The notes: a model not told the origin generated them from the letters alone. Counted from the stretch's first letter, positions 51,700 to 63,800 are shown. The stretch: 64,000 nucleotides of DNA from Dendrolimus kikuchii (GCA_019925095.2 CM034411.1:15314001-15378000), one strand, 5' to 3'. Numbers and translations are program-made.

Positions 51700-52899
51700 A
51701 AAGTAATGCCGCGCCGCCATTATTAAATTCGCCGGCAACTTGCTTAGTATTTTGTTACATTTTTTTTTCGTAACTCCTTTATAGCCGTTTGACAAAGCTA
51801 AGTTCCAATCAAATAGATCATTGTTTGAAAAAAATATTTTTAGTCCAGTCATTGCCCATTTCGTATTACAATAAATCTCATCGATATTTTTTGTTATTAT
51901 TCCTATGGAAACATAACATTCGTGACCCAATATTTTAAATTGTCTACGGACCGGTGAACAATCCTGATTTTATGCGTAGTTTTCGGACTATAAAAAGTAT
52001 AATAGTATCTAAAAATAGATTTAATTGGTTTGAATTTACGTAATAAGAAAAAAAATCTGTTTTACTATAATAAATCTTTACGGATATTGTTCACATTTTT
52101 CGTTCAAAGTATTTTTTTTTAAATTTTTAAAATTGGAATTCTGCTGGTCCGAATAAAAGCCCATTGATTTTTTGTTTTTAAATTCATTATACTAAGTCGA
52201 CACCTTCGACATCTTCTACACACCTTCGGCATTCCCGGAATACAGCATTTAAAAATGTAAACTATCATTTTAGTGAAAACTGTGTCGGAATAATAATAAT
52301 AATTTTTACACACCCCAATAACTAAAAACCGCTCCCGGGAAAATTCTCGCTGGAGTCCCGGGATAACAAACATTACACATTTTATTAGAAAGAAAAATAT
52401 TTATTTAGGACAAAAAGTCTTACATGATAATATATGTAACAATTCATTGTGATGTCCTGAAAAGTCTCTTGCTCAGCATATTGCTAGTTTCACAACCAGC
52501 GCTGATCTTCCGTAAGTACCTCTAAGTGATGCCACGGCTTAGCTCCACAAAGAAAATTAAAACAATAAACATTCGTTATAAAATTATGCAAAATAAATTA
52601 CTAGTTTATATGAACATTCTTCTAATTACAAATAAAAGAAAATAACAAAAAAAAAACAGACAGAAATGACGAACAAGACAAAAATAAGAATAAATTGGCA
52701 ATCTTTTGTCATAGCGTAATAATCGACATGTTATAATATTATAAAATACTTGTGTTGTATTTAAGGTTTCTCTGGCGAAATTGATGGTCTTTAAGTTAGT
52801 TCGGAACTCAAAGACGGACTGCAGGTTCCTTATCGGCGTCGGTATGTTATATCAGCACTTCGATGCAGCGTAACAAAAACTCCCCCTGAATTTTATTAC
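51700..52899. other. unannotated stretch
   Basis: No supported gene. The 84-codon minus-strand frame at 52119-52373 shows no domain. Confidence 0.3.
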
Positions 52900-53160
52900 A
52901 CTAAATTTGCTATCGATCAGTGAAAAAACCGCATTGAAATTCGATTTTTTTTCAATGGGGCCCTTTTAAGTCATTCCAAGAAAAATTCACACGGGATTTC
53001 CGGGATAAAAAGTAGCCTAGATTTGAAGTCTTAAATGTGCTGTTGATCCGGCCTCGTAGTTTTTACGTGAATTCGGAACAAATCGACAAACAGACAAGAA
53101 ATCTAAAAACAATTGCACCGTGTTCTCCGTCGTTTAGTATAGTCTATTCCAATTGTTGTT
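52900..53160 (+). repeat. dispersed repeat (acagacaagaaatctaaaa family)
   Basis: gctatcgatcagtgaaaaaa, agtttttacgtgaattcgga, aacagacaagaaatctaaaa, gcaccgtgttctccgtcg. Copies at 23080 and 35825. Confidence 0.45.
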
Positions 53161-54108
53161 TCTTATAGGTTCAATGTACAAACATGGCATGTTATAATAT
53201 TATAGATTTATTATATTAATAGCTTAGATTAAAAACAGTCCTATTTTGAGCAAAATTTTTACACCTTGTAAACCGCCTTAGGAGTTGAATTTCCAAAAAT
53301 GCCGACATACGTGTATATTTGCTTCTAACCAAAAGCAGGTGCAATATGCTTCTTACTTTGGAAATACCCAACCCCTTAGGAGCTGAATTTTCAAATATCC
53401 TTTCTACACGATTCTAGCTCCCCCAGTAGTTTGGGTTGTGTGGTCAAGTAATTATTTATATGTAAAGAGGTTTCTTATATATTAGTATCGTGGTAGAATG
53501 AGTATATGGCTTTTTCCTTGATAGTATAGAAGTACAATGCCCTAAATAGCCTTTTATGCGCCTTCTGCGAGATTCTATAACTGGGCCCTTGTTTTTGTTT
53601 TATATATTATAGGTACCCGAGCTAGAGCAATGCTATGTACAGGCCTACTTTATTTCATTCAGGGTGATAAAATAACACACAAGAACCTTGGTGTTGGTAG
53701 ACACATTATCTAATATTTTGGAAGAAAAATCTGTTTTTTTTTTTAAACTAGAACACAAATACGCTCGTGCGCTGCCAAAAAATGACCGCGATGTTTTGTC
53801 TAATTTAACAGACGTTTTTGATGCTACTGGCATGTAGGTACGTAAGTATGTGTTGGAATGGAGCACTAGGGGCGCAGCGGCAACTTATGAGGAGCAAACC
53901 GAAAAAATAATAGTCCTGCTTGGTCTGTGCCCGGGTACCGGTGGCCCCGCCCTATTTACGGTACTGTAGAAGTATGGTTAACAAAACGGTTAGTTATGTT
54001 TTTAAAACAAAACTAGTAAACAAAGCAGTAATAGCTTTGCTTTGGAGATATTAACTTTTTATTGCAGACAACAGTAACAAATTTGTAACTATGTAATGTC
54101 GGCTGTGA
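53161..54108. other. unannotated stretch
   Basis: No supported feature; a GC-richer patch lies at about 53868-53960. Confidence 0.3.
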
Positions 54109-54495
54109 CTAGAGTTGCCATCCGTCCGTGTTTCCCCAGATTTGTTCTAGTTTAGAGGGCGTCCGGAAAGGGTTCAGGTGGGGTCTCGTTTGTAGTCGGG
54201 GTTTACAAATTTCAAGTCGTAGGCCATCGCTGGGCGGAGCGACGGCAGCACGACACGCAATCCGACTCGCTAGATTTACCGTAAGTCGCAGTTGCCACAG
54301 TGCGCACTTCGACTTCGCTGCACTGACACTGGCAGTGGGTCACAAAATAAAAAGGTGATTTATGACATTTTGAACTGTTTTTTATTATACTAAGTTTTGA
54401 AAAAACCTGTTGACATGTCCAGGTTCTGTGCTCCCAAATCCGGTGTTTTCCAGCGCTTTGTCCTGGTTGCCAAATTATAGAGATGGCAACCCTAG
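54109..54495. mobile_element. short DNA element with CTAGRGTTGCCATC ends
   Basis: CTAGAGTTGCCATC at 54109-54122 is mirrored by GATGGCAACCCTAG at 54482-54495, one mismatch in 14. Next to the ends are tccgtgtttccccag and, reversed, ggcaaccaggac. 387 bp, no transposase. Confidence 0.6.
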
Positions 54496-54574
54496 CTATG
54501 ACGATCAATGTACTCTAGGCATGGACCTCTATAATATTCCTACTTCAGTGACTCTAGGGCCTTCTACCTCCGCA

Positions 54575-54921
54575 CAACGAAGTGGGGTGTGTTCTCCCAG
54601 GGCACACTCCAGGCACTTTATTGCGCTGGATCGGCTGGGCGTAACTATTTTCTAAATCTCAGCCTTTCCAACACAAACAAAAGCGCAGGGTCGACAGGGA
54701 GGAGGGCGTTTTTACTGGGTATTGGGGTTGCTCGCTCGTGCAGCAACGCTCGGAGTCTTCCACACTATTCTGTGACGTCGATCGCGGACGGAGCACTGCC
54801 AAGAGCATACTATTGCTGCAGAGTTATCGCCCCCGACCGACGCGTGTCGTTGTCCTAGCAACGACCCAGTTTGTGCGTAAATCGGTTAAGCATTTTCCCT
54901 CGCCTCAAAAAAAAAAACAAC
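54575..54921 (+). mobile_element. poly(A) retroposon (R1-like 3'-UTR type), copy 2
   Basis: Plus-strand words gggcacactccaggcacttt, gcgctggatcggctgggcgt, tctcagcctttcc, gcgcagggtcgacagggagg, ttactgggtattgggg, ttgtgcgtaaatcgg and a poly(A) at 54907-54920 follow the same order as the minus strand of 14215-14578. More diverged than that copy. Confidence 0.6.
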
Positions 54922-55384
54922 TGTGTTTGGGACTCGTTGGAAGATCAGCACTAATTGTAATTGACCATCATTAAGCTGAGACTGCTGGCCATTTCATGAA
55001 GTTTCTTTAAGGATTCCATAGCCATTTAAGTAAAAACCTTTAAATAACCGTCCTAGAGTTTATAAAATACTTTTGAAAGAAATTTGATTTGGACAATATA
55101 AATACAAAATAACGAATACAGGGGCGGAACGTTTGATATATCTATTGAATACTTCGTCGTGCGGTGCCAAGCACCAACTCCGCTTTCTTTCTATAACTAT
55201 CTTAAGGGATCATTCACTGTCCTGCAAAGCAGTCCGCCTAGCCATCCGTCGCGTAATGCAGAACTGTAAATATTGTTGTACTCTGCTTTGCATCCACCAA
55301 CACCGAGCAGAATGCCTTTTGAGTACTTCAAGCTTTGACCACTACAGGACTGCACTGCAGAATAGTGAATGAGCCTCTTTATAG

Positions 55385-55475
55385 GGGGGCTTCATCTGCG
55401 ATAATGTTACACATATAGGCCGTTTCACGCAGATATGATAATGAGTTTATTGCGTTATTTGAGATGCAGTTTTGT
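55385..55475 (+). repeat. copy of the repeat at 18175-18265
   Basis: gcttcatctgcgataatgtt acac, aggccgtttcacgcagatat and gcgttatttgagatgcagtt recur at 18175-18265 in the same orientation. Confidence 0.5.
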
Positions 55476-55827
55476 AAGTGACGTCCAATAGTGACAGATA
55501 ACATGTGTATATAGGTACAGTAAAGTGGCTGTTGGATAACGGCGTTCTTTTAAATGCTTTAAATAAGAATAATTCGGCCAGAGGTAATATAATTAAAATT
55601 ATTGCAAGGTACTCTCTGTCTGTTGTACCTACATATCTCAAGAACTTCTAATACCGGATAGAAGCCATGTTACTACTCATCTACATAAGTACCAAAAGAC
55701 ATTTTCAGAATCTGAATCTAGAGTTGTCTCCTGTATATTGTCTCTCTAGGACTCATCCTTACATTTTTATTATTGGAATTTGAAATAAATATCTATCGAG
55801 CGCTTTTTGTATTATTTAAAAACCTGA

Positions 55828-57285
55828 AAATTATGCGTTTTTTGTATTTAAAGACTATAAATATGGTTTGCTATGGTGTAATAAGGACACTAAAATTATC
55901 GGAAACCTGTCATTTAGGTAAAAAATTAAAAAAGAATACAATTAATTACGTTAAAAACCTGCATCATATAAATAAAAATAATGTTCAATTTTAGCGTCAC
56001 GACTCACCTAGTTGTGATAAAAACACAATCACTTATTTAATTTCGGGATTAATCTGCAAATGTAACATATATGACATGACCAAAATAATTAATCATTATA
56101 AAATCAACTATTACGGCATTGCTAAAAAACCACCATATTTTGTAATTGGTAGGTGAAACCTCAGATTAATAATATTAAGAGACAAAGTTTTTACTTCACT
56201 TTGCTACTTGTTAGGCAAAGACACTAAATCCATACAGCATGAATATTAATATTTTTCAATCAATCTGAAGATCATTGGATGACATGAAAGTATGGAATTT
56301 TAGATTTTTCACATTATTGTAACTAAGATAATTAATATATTTTTCTAGTTTGTATATATAAATACCGACTACATGCAATACCAATGTAAGCAAAACAAAG
56401 TATAGGTGTAAGGGGTGGTCGAAGGTGTAACCAGTGACAAGGACAGTGGGTTAGGTTAGGTTATCTTTAGACCAAAGCCCACGAGCCGAGCGAGCGAAGC
56501 GAGCATGCCGCGGTAGCGGCCGGCGGGTGGCAGAACCGACTGGTTTCCATTTATTCGTTGATAATTTTAATAAAAGTTAAAGTCGGGTCTGCCACTCGCC
56601 GGCCGCTGCCGCGGCACGCTCGCTTCGCTCGCTCGGCTCGTGGGCTTTGGTCTAAAGATAACCTAACCTAACCCACTGTCCTTGCTATAACCTTCGAACA
56701 CCCCTCACACCTATATATTGTTTGTCTAACATTAGTATTGCATGTTGTCGGTAATTATATATACAAACTACAAAAATATAATAATGATCTTAATCACAAT
56801 AATGTGAAAAATCTAAAATTCCGTATTTTTATGTCATTCAAAGATGTTCAGTTTGATTGAATAATATTGATATTCATGCTGTACGGATTTAGTTCCTTTG
56901 CCTGACATTTAGCAAAGTGAGGTAAAAACTTTGTCTCTCAATATTATTAATCTGAGGTTTTACTTACAAATTACAAAATGTCGTGATTTTTTAGCAATGC
57001 CGTAATATTTGATTTTACAATTATTAATTATTTTGATCATGTCATATATGTTACATTTGCAGACTAATCCCAAAATTAAAATAATTGTGTTTTTATTATA
57101 ATTAGTAGGTAAGTCGTCACGCTAAAATTGAACATTATTTCTAGCGATATAATGCACGTATTTCGTAATTAATTGTATTGTTTATTAATTTTTTGCCTAA
57201 ATGATGGCTTACCGATGATTTTAGTGTCGTTATTGTACCATAGAAAACCATATGTAAAGTCTTTGAATACAAAAAATGCCAAATT
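55828..57285. mobile_element. 1.45-kb foldback (long inverted repeat)
   Basis: Arms at about 55828-56540 and 56582-57285, spacer about 41 bp. Mirrored blocks run the whole length: atgcgttttttgtatttaaa, atgttcaattttagcg, acatatatgacatgac, gcattgctaaaaa, ttaggcaaagacactaaatc, tggaattttagatttttcac, tacatgcaat, and a GC-rich inner part (cccacgagccgagcgagcga, agcgagc.tgccgcgg, ggccggcg.gtggcag). The inner 130 bp are the most alike. Contains gggttaggttaggtta twice, mirrored. No coding frame. Confidence 0.8.
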
Positions 57286-57567
57286 CAAATCCAAGCATCT
57301 ATAGTTGAATCATAATGTGTGTCTTCCTATATCAATATTTCTTAGTTGTGTCATCATGATTAGTTCATGTGACTACTAGAATCAGTTTGATAGATGCCAA
57401 ATGTGGGTTTATAGTATGGCCAAACTAAGTATTCCACATATTAAGAATTTATATAGTCTTCAAAACTGATCACATCCCACACATCTGGCTCCAATAATTT
57501 TATATAATATTAAAACAAATGTTGCTGAAGAGTTTCTTGTGTGGCTTCGTCTCTTCAAGCCACAACA

Positions 57568-57712
57568 TGTTGCAGGTTGTCTGGAAGAGTTCGCTTCTTA
57601 GCGATAAGATTGCCCCTTGTGCACATTTAGAATATTTTTAGGCTATAAGTTTTTCTGTGTCTTCTGTAGTGGTGTACAATAAAGTCTTATCTATCTATCT
57701 ATCTATCATGTT
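57568..57712 (+). mobile_element. LINE 3'-UTR end (ggttgtctggaag family), copy 5
   Basis: gcaggttgtctggaagagtt, cttagcgataagattgcccc, gtgtacaataaagtc and (tcta)n tail. Cleanest copy of the 3' end. Confidence 0.65.
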
Positions 57713-57932
57713 CATGGTGGTAAATTAGATTAGGCTCCCATAGAGTAAACATTGACAATAAACAAAGATTAAAACTAAATTAACAAAACAAAGATTTAAA
57801 CAAAAATTACAATAGTCATTGACATCTTTGTCTTCCATAATCATGCCTACTGAAAAGTGGCCAAAACATCAGAATAATGAAAATCAAATAAAATACCAGA
57901 CTTAAAACTATAGTAAAATGTAGTTTTATTAT
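57713..57932 (+). repeat. dispersed repeat (ggctcccatagagtaaa family)
   Basis: ggtaaattagattaggctcc, gacatctttgtcttccataa, ctgaaaagtggccaaaacat and cagacttaaaac. Ends just before the RTE-like insertion. Confidence 0.5.
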
Positions 57933-57934
57933 GT

Positions 57935-58248
57935 GTACTAGTTGCAAAGTTGTGGAAAGAATGCATGATGAAAGAATGACTAAACAGATATACAATGCAA
58001 AAGTGGATGGATGCAGAAGTCGTGGAAGGCCACGACACACCTTCCATGATCAAATTGATCGTGTACTAGCAGAAGGTGATGTCAGGAGCCTTAAGAACAG
58101 ACGAGCTTGCATGACAAGAGTTATGAATGTCAAAGAGGCAAGTGAGGTCTGTAAGAATAAGCCTAAATGGCACTCTGTTGTTCGTGCCTACCCCGCAAGG
58201 GAACTGGCGTGAAGTTATGTATGTTTGTATGTATGTACTAGTTGCAAA
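57935..58248 (+). mobile_element. RTE-like LINE 3' end, copy 7, with target duplication
   Basis: GTACTAGTTGCAAA at 57935-57948 and 58235-58248 bounds a 286-bp insert. The frame is open: [60 protein letters not shown] to AYPARELA, stop, (TATG)n tail. Probably one of the younger copies. Confidence 0.9.
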
Positions 58249-58759
58249 AACTTCGGGAAATACTATTTGTGTGGAAACTATCCTCTTCTCTGGGATAAAG
58301 GTTTACTCTATTCCTCCTTGTTATCTAAAGTATGATAATACATATTTCATGACATGAATTATGACAATTCCTTCATTTCCATTATTATGAACAAACGACC
58401 ATATAAATATAAACATCCTAACTCACTTTTCATAGTAGTTTACTACTTTGGATTTAACTTATAATTAACTCCTAATGACTGTGGGTATAGCAACATAACA
58501 CTAAGTCCCTTGAATTTAAAATATACTTTTAGACGTAATAATTCAGCGATAGCGTCATCAGATGTAACGCCGATTTCGGGTATAGTGTCTTGTTTTAGTG
58601 AACCATTTTGCAACAAGTGAGAAAGTATGTCCTTAGTGAGTTGCTTTGAAAGGCAAATAATAAAATGTTACATGAAAATTATGTAAATAAAAAGAGTAAC
58701 GTAGTCACTTTAATTAAAATGTCACTGTTAAACAGTAAGAATTAATTTATTTGTATATA

Positions 58760-59240
58760 CAGTGTAAACTCTATATAACGACACTGAAGGGACTGTGCAT
58801 TTTATGGCGTTATAGAGAATTGTTGTTAAATGGAGAAAAGTCAGTTATTTTTCTCGTTAAGGTTATTTTTCTAGTTGGTTAATTGTTGTCGTTATTGAGA
58901 GTGGGTGTAATGCTATATAGAGTGTATCATTGTATGGAAAATAAGCTTTTTTTTAAGGCGGGGGAAATGCTATTTACGCACAATATCGGGTCCTTTGCAA
59001 GGGATTAGACCATAGTTGATCATGGAGGCTTTTCTCTTAATTTTAGGAGCAATCCATACAGTAATCAACCGGCTTGTGTGGAGACTTTGAGAAGTTGCAC
59101 GGGCAACAACCACTACCCACTAAAACCACCCTCCTCCCATGTGCCCTTGAAAAATAAGCTAAACCAACCAAAGCCAAGTGATTTCGACACTTAAGGGAGT
59201 TTGTCATTAAATCGCTTGACAGTACATGGAGTTTACACTG
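58760..59240. mobile_element. MITE (CAGTGTAAACTC ends) split by a retroposon
   Basis: CAGTGTAAACTCTATATAAC after TA at the left; GAGTTTACACTG followed by TA at the right (59229-59240). pogo-type TA insertion. Without the nested insert the MITE is about 268 bp. It lies about 150 bp upstream of the PHD exon at 59394. Confidence 0.8.
58948..59150 (-). mobile_element. poly(A) retroposon, copy 3, nested in the MITE
   Basis: AAAATAAGCT at 58938-58947 and 59151-59160 bounds the insert. Plus strand: T-run, gggaaatgctatttacgcac, aagggattagaccatagttg, ttgtgtggagact..gagaag, ttgcacgggcaacaaccact and cctcccatgtgcc; same as 14215-14410. Confidence 0.85.
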
Positions 59241-59393
59241 TATTTAAAATTTGTATCTATATGTCAAGTATATGATATTGCTACAGGTTATGTTGTGTGG
59301 GATGTGTCAGCTGCATCCTTTATTTGAGATACAGAATATGCTGTGCTATGTAGTGTGTATTTAGATTAATTAATTTTTATCTTTTTGTTTTAG

Positions 59394-59479
59394 CTGTGTG
59401 GATGTGAAAATTTTCCATTCAGACGACATAGATAAATATCATTGTCCAAAATGTTCCCAAACATATGGAGCTTCAGTAT
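59394..59479 (+). CDS. PHF8-like: KDM7 exon a: second half of PHD finger
   Basis: Acceptor tttgttttag before 59394, donor gtaagt at 59480. The last zinc ligands are in YHCPKC. It starts in the middle of a codon (one base, then TGT), fitting a preceding exon ending in ..WFHG plus two bases, which I could not locate. Confidence 0.85.
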
Positions 59480-60841
59480 GTAAGTATGCAATCCTTTTTA
59501 TAAACTAAAGATAGGTCAACAACCTCTTCAAGCAAAACGTGTTACGAAGCTGAGATAAATTAGACCCCATAGAGTAAATAAGAAAATTAAAATTAATAAA
59601 AAAAAATGAACAACTTGGTAGGAAAGTAGTTGGTAGCTCATCGATAGTTGACATCTATGTCTTTGGTAATCGCTGGTACTGAAAACTTACTGAAATGTTG
59701 GAATCAAAATTGAATAAAATACCACGCTTAAAACTGTTAAAACATAGATTTATTATAAAAAAAATCAGATTAATTTTGATTTTAGATGGTTCTTGCTTCA
59801 TTTCTATTCAAATTGAAACACTGAAATTTACCTGCTTTCCTTATCTAAGATTTTTTTTTAAATTTCTTTCCAGTCAAAATCCCAACCAACAATCACAGGG
59901 CAGACAGATACGAGTTAGGAGCAGAGACTCGGCCTTCTCAAGTTGGTACTCCGGCTTGGGTGCGGGGTCTGGCAGCCAGGCCCTTGAGGCCTACAAATGC
60001 TGCCCTACAACGCATGAGGCCACACCACTTCACAGAAGAGTTTGTAAGGGACAATGGTGAGTTTTATTTTTGTGTGTGTGTGTGTAGTAAAGCTACATTG
60101 TGTTGTAGTATTTTCTTAAGTTTCCGCAATTAGTACACATAATTAATTGTACATTGTGTTATTTAAATGATTGATCTACTTATTCAGCTTTATACAATTC
60201 GCACATTCAATAAACCCTTATTATACTCTGACTATAGTTAAACCTACATTTGCAAATAATAAGTAGTGTGCTGACCCATTCAGTATTCAAATTTTACTGC
60301 CATGATTTCAGTATTTTTTTTGATTCTGTGAGTTAAACAGACAAACAGACATCCCACCTGAAGGTAAGCGCTTAACATTGCCTATGGACATAATTTGTAA
60401 CATCAATAGTGCTACCATGTGCTGTCGCTCTCTAGGGAGCCTGGAGCGTGGCTACTAGTGGCCTCTCTAGACACTAGAACAGAGGTGGCAGCTATCTGGA
60501 CAGGCAAATACCCTAACACCTGGCTGTGGGTTGTTTTTGTCGCTTGTCAACTCGTCCCGCTGCAAGAAATTGTATTCTTTCGCTTTTCCTGCATGGGAAA
60601 ATTGTGTCTTGTGTATCTTATAAATATTTTTCTTAATAAAGTCTAAGTCCCGTTTTTTATACCCTTGTTATAGGTTTCACAAGACCTGTTATATTCCTTG
60701 CATCCGAGGGTCTTGAAATGAAAGTACCCAATCCAGCTACATTCACTGTACGGTCAGTGCTTCGATTCTGCGGAGCACAGTTAGAGGTGAGTCTCAGTTT
60801 TCATCTTACTACCTACTACTACTACCACTACTACTACTACT

Positions 60842-60891
<50 letters not shown>

Positions 60892-63800
60892 CCCTACAAC
60901 CACTACTACTACTACCACTACTACCACTACTACTACTACCACTACTACTACTACTACTACTACCACTACTACTACTACTACCACTACTACTACTACTACC
61001 ACTACTACTACTATTACCACTATCACTACTAAGGCTTTCTACACTACTTCACATGCGTAAATTTCAAAGATGTATCCTACAGAAGCTATGTTATACACTG
61101 AAATAATATTTTTGGACGAAGTTTCGTTTGATGTAAGTTTAATAATATAATAATAATCTGCGGCCATCAGACATCCAGGCTCATAATAAAATACGGAAAG
61201 ATCATTTACGAAATTTACTACCATGCCAGAATTTGAACACGGATTTGATTTTAATCTTTGTTAGACTAGAAGAACATACTATACCATAAACAGTGAGTTG
61301 TAATGTGGAATGTATGGTACTTAGAAATAATAAAAAAAATACTTAATGATTATGACACGCGTTGCTGTAGCTCGGTCATTTTTTTATATTATTATAAATT
61401 AAAATGAAACCTATTTTACATCTTAACTTGGAACAAATCCAGTAAAATGAAAAAAATTTTCAAGTAGGTTGAGTAGTTTCGGAGTTCATCGCGGTGAAAC
61501 ACTGTGACACGAAATTTGTATATATAATGTAAGATTAAATTTGTATTGTTTTGTTGTTATGTTACCAACCACTAAAAACATGAAGCCCTAAAGCTTAATT
61601 CAGTAACACTTAAAATCTCCACAACTGCTAAACTTCTCTAAAAAGCAAGAAAGAAGAAGTGCCCAGAAGGCTGGCTGCATTGCCGCGCTGTATAGCATTG
61701 CTTATTTCTTGGGCGAAATATGAGGCACGGCACGCTCGCATCTGGCAGCGATTTGTTACACAGTCTATAACCGCTTGTACTATTTACAACTTAGTTTAAT
61801 TTTATATTTTTAATTATATTTTAATTAACATAGAATATTTTAATTGGAAACACATGGGTTTATTTGAATGAAGTGCGTTTCGGTGTTTTTTGGGGCGAAA
61901 TTCTTTATCGCACGTTACTCGGCGGATGGAGGCTAGACAAAATAAACTTCTTGACTAACTTCTTAACGCCAATTTAGGCCTACAATTATTTTTTGTTTTT
62001 ATTTAAATGTTTAAGTGAGTTTTATTGTACATATATACATAACTTCACGCCAGTTCTCTTGCGGGGTAGGCACGAACAACAGAGAGCGCCATTTAGGCTT
62101 ATTCTTACACACCTCACTTGCTTCTTTGACATTCATAACTCTTCATTCATAAATTCACTCTTCTTTTGATATCAGCGGTGTACCTTCTATCCCTGCTAAA
62201 AGCACATCCAAGATATATATGTAAATAATAATAATAATAGGCAGACAAACGCACACATTTTATATCCCCAAGCTAAGCAAGTTACACTTGTATTATGGGT
62301 AGTACACAATGGACCACTCTGCGGTCGATCCCAGACACCCAGACCATAGTAAATAACAGAAAGTTCGTTTCTGAAATTTACCGTGCCCAGAATCGAACCC
62401 GGAGCCTCTGGGTTGCAGCGAGTTCGGATGGGCTGAGACTTAGCCCGCTCAACCACAGAGGCCGCCAATATTTATACTGTTTGGGTGGTTTCAATATGAA
62501 TATTCTTTTACCATAGGTGGAAGTGATAGATGTAAGGAAACAGATCACACTTCGCATGCCTCTGGGGGATTTTGTGGACTACTTCGAGACTCCGCCGGAG
62601 CATCGCGACGAGAAGGTGCTCAACGTGTTAAGTTTGGAGTTTTCGGATACTAAGTAAGTTATCTTAGACCTGCACAATGTATGAAATTCATGTTATTTAC
62701 GAATATAAAGCTGCTGCCTAGAGTTTGATACGTAGCATAGCCGCAGGGCAAGCTCTAGTTTTATATAAAAAAAAAAACAGACTCGTAGTGCCATCTGTGT
62801 TGCTCATAAGCAACTTACAAGTTGCATTTCTTACTGGAAGAATATCATTCCTTAGTTTTCTTTATACCATGTTTAATACAGGCTAAAAATTCTCCATAAG
62901 TAATGTGGAATGTTTCTAAATTTCAGCCTGTCCCCATTGGTTGAGCCACCGTTATTGGCTCGTCAGCTGGACTGGTGTTCCCATGTGTGGCCCTCCGCTG
63001 AAGAGAGGCCTCCACGTCCTGCAGTGCAGAAGTACTGCCTCATCTCAGCGGCTGGCTCCTATACAGATTTCCATGTGGACTTTGGAGGCACAACGGTCTG
63101 GTACCATGTGTTACATGGCAGAAAGGTAAAAATTAATATTTCTTTAGGAGCCATTCATAATGTCAAACTACAGCAAAATAATAGAGATTCCACGAATATT
63201 CGGCTGCTATTCGGTATTTGGCCGAATATTGTGTACTAATTGGTGCGGTCAAATTACCAGCGCAATTTGATGTTTCATTTATGTATGGAAAATAGAACAG
63301 AAATTGATCCTGACATATACATCCTCGTATAATAATACAGGTGTGTTTATATTTTTTAAATTAGCTGATTAGATTCCTGACAAGAGTTATGGGTAAATTA
63401 GCTTCAAGACGTTTTCGCATTTGTAGAAGTCTGTATATTTACAAGACTTCTAAACTTGTTTAGTATTGAAAATTATATTTAATATTAATATTTATTATTT
63501 TAATATTATTAGTTTCTTATTAAGTACTTGCCTATAAAAAGTATTATTTTATTTGTTTATGTGCTGACAGTACACTACTAAAAACGCAAAAACGTCACGA
63601 AGCCAACTTGCCTGTAATAGATTTTTCAAAAATCTAATGCTTACCATTCTGAATTTCGTCAAAATCGGCCTCAAGACTCCTTTAAATGTTTTTCGCTGTC
63701 TAACATAGTCTAGGATTTGGCCCTAAAGGCACCTTAGTACTACTAACGTACTCAATAATGTACTTACTGTAAATTCTTGTTCATTCAATTGTTGTATTAT

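Noticed and set aside
55135..55372. 79-codon frame with several Cys and His
   Set aside because: Spacing does not fit a known finger, no splice or start support, and the region borders a dispersed repeat.
56440..56690. Telomere-like gttaggttaggtta
   Set aside because: Only two TTAGG units, mirrored in the two arms of the foldback; not an interstitial telomere array.
59695..60060. 121-codon frame over exon b as a separate gene
   Set aside because: It is out of phase with the neighbouring KDM7 exons; another frame of 59874-60056 joins both sides correctly.
60718..61032. Tyr-rich and Val-rich frames over 80-104 codons
   Set aside because: They come from the (TAC)n repeat and run across the exon c donor site.
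62941..63129. Alternative frame over exon e
   Set aside because: It is a shadow of the JmjC coding frame, which carries the conserved FHVDFGG.
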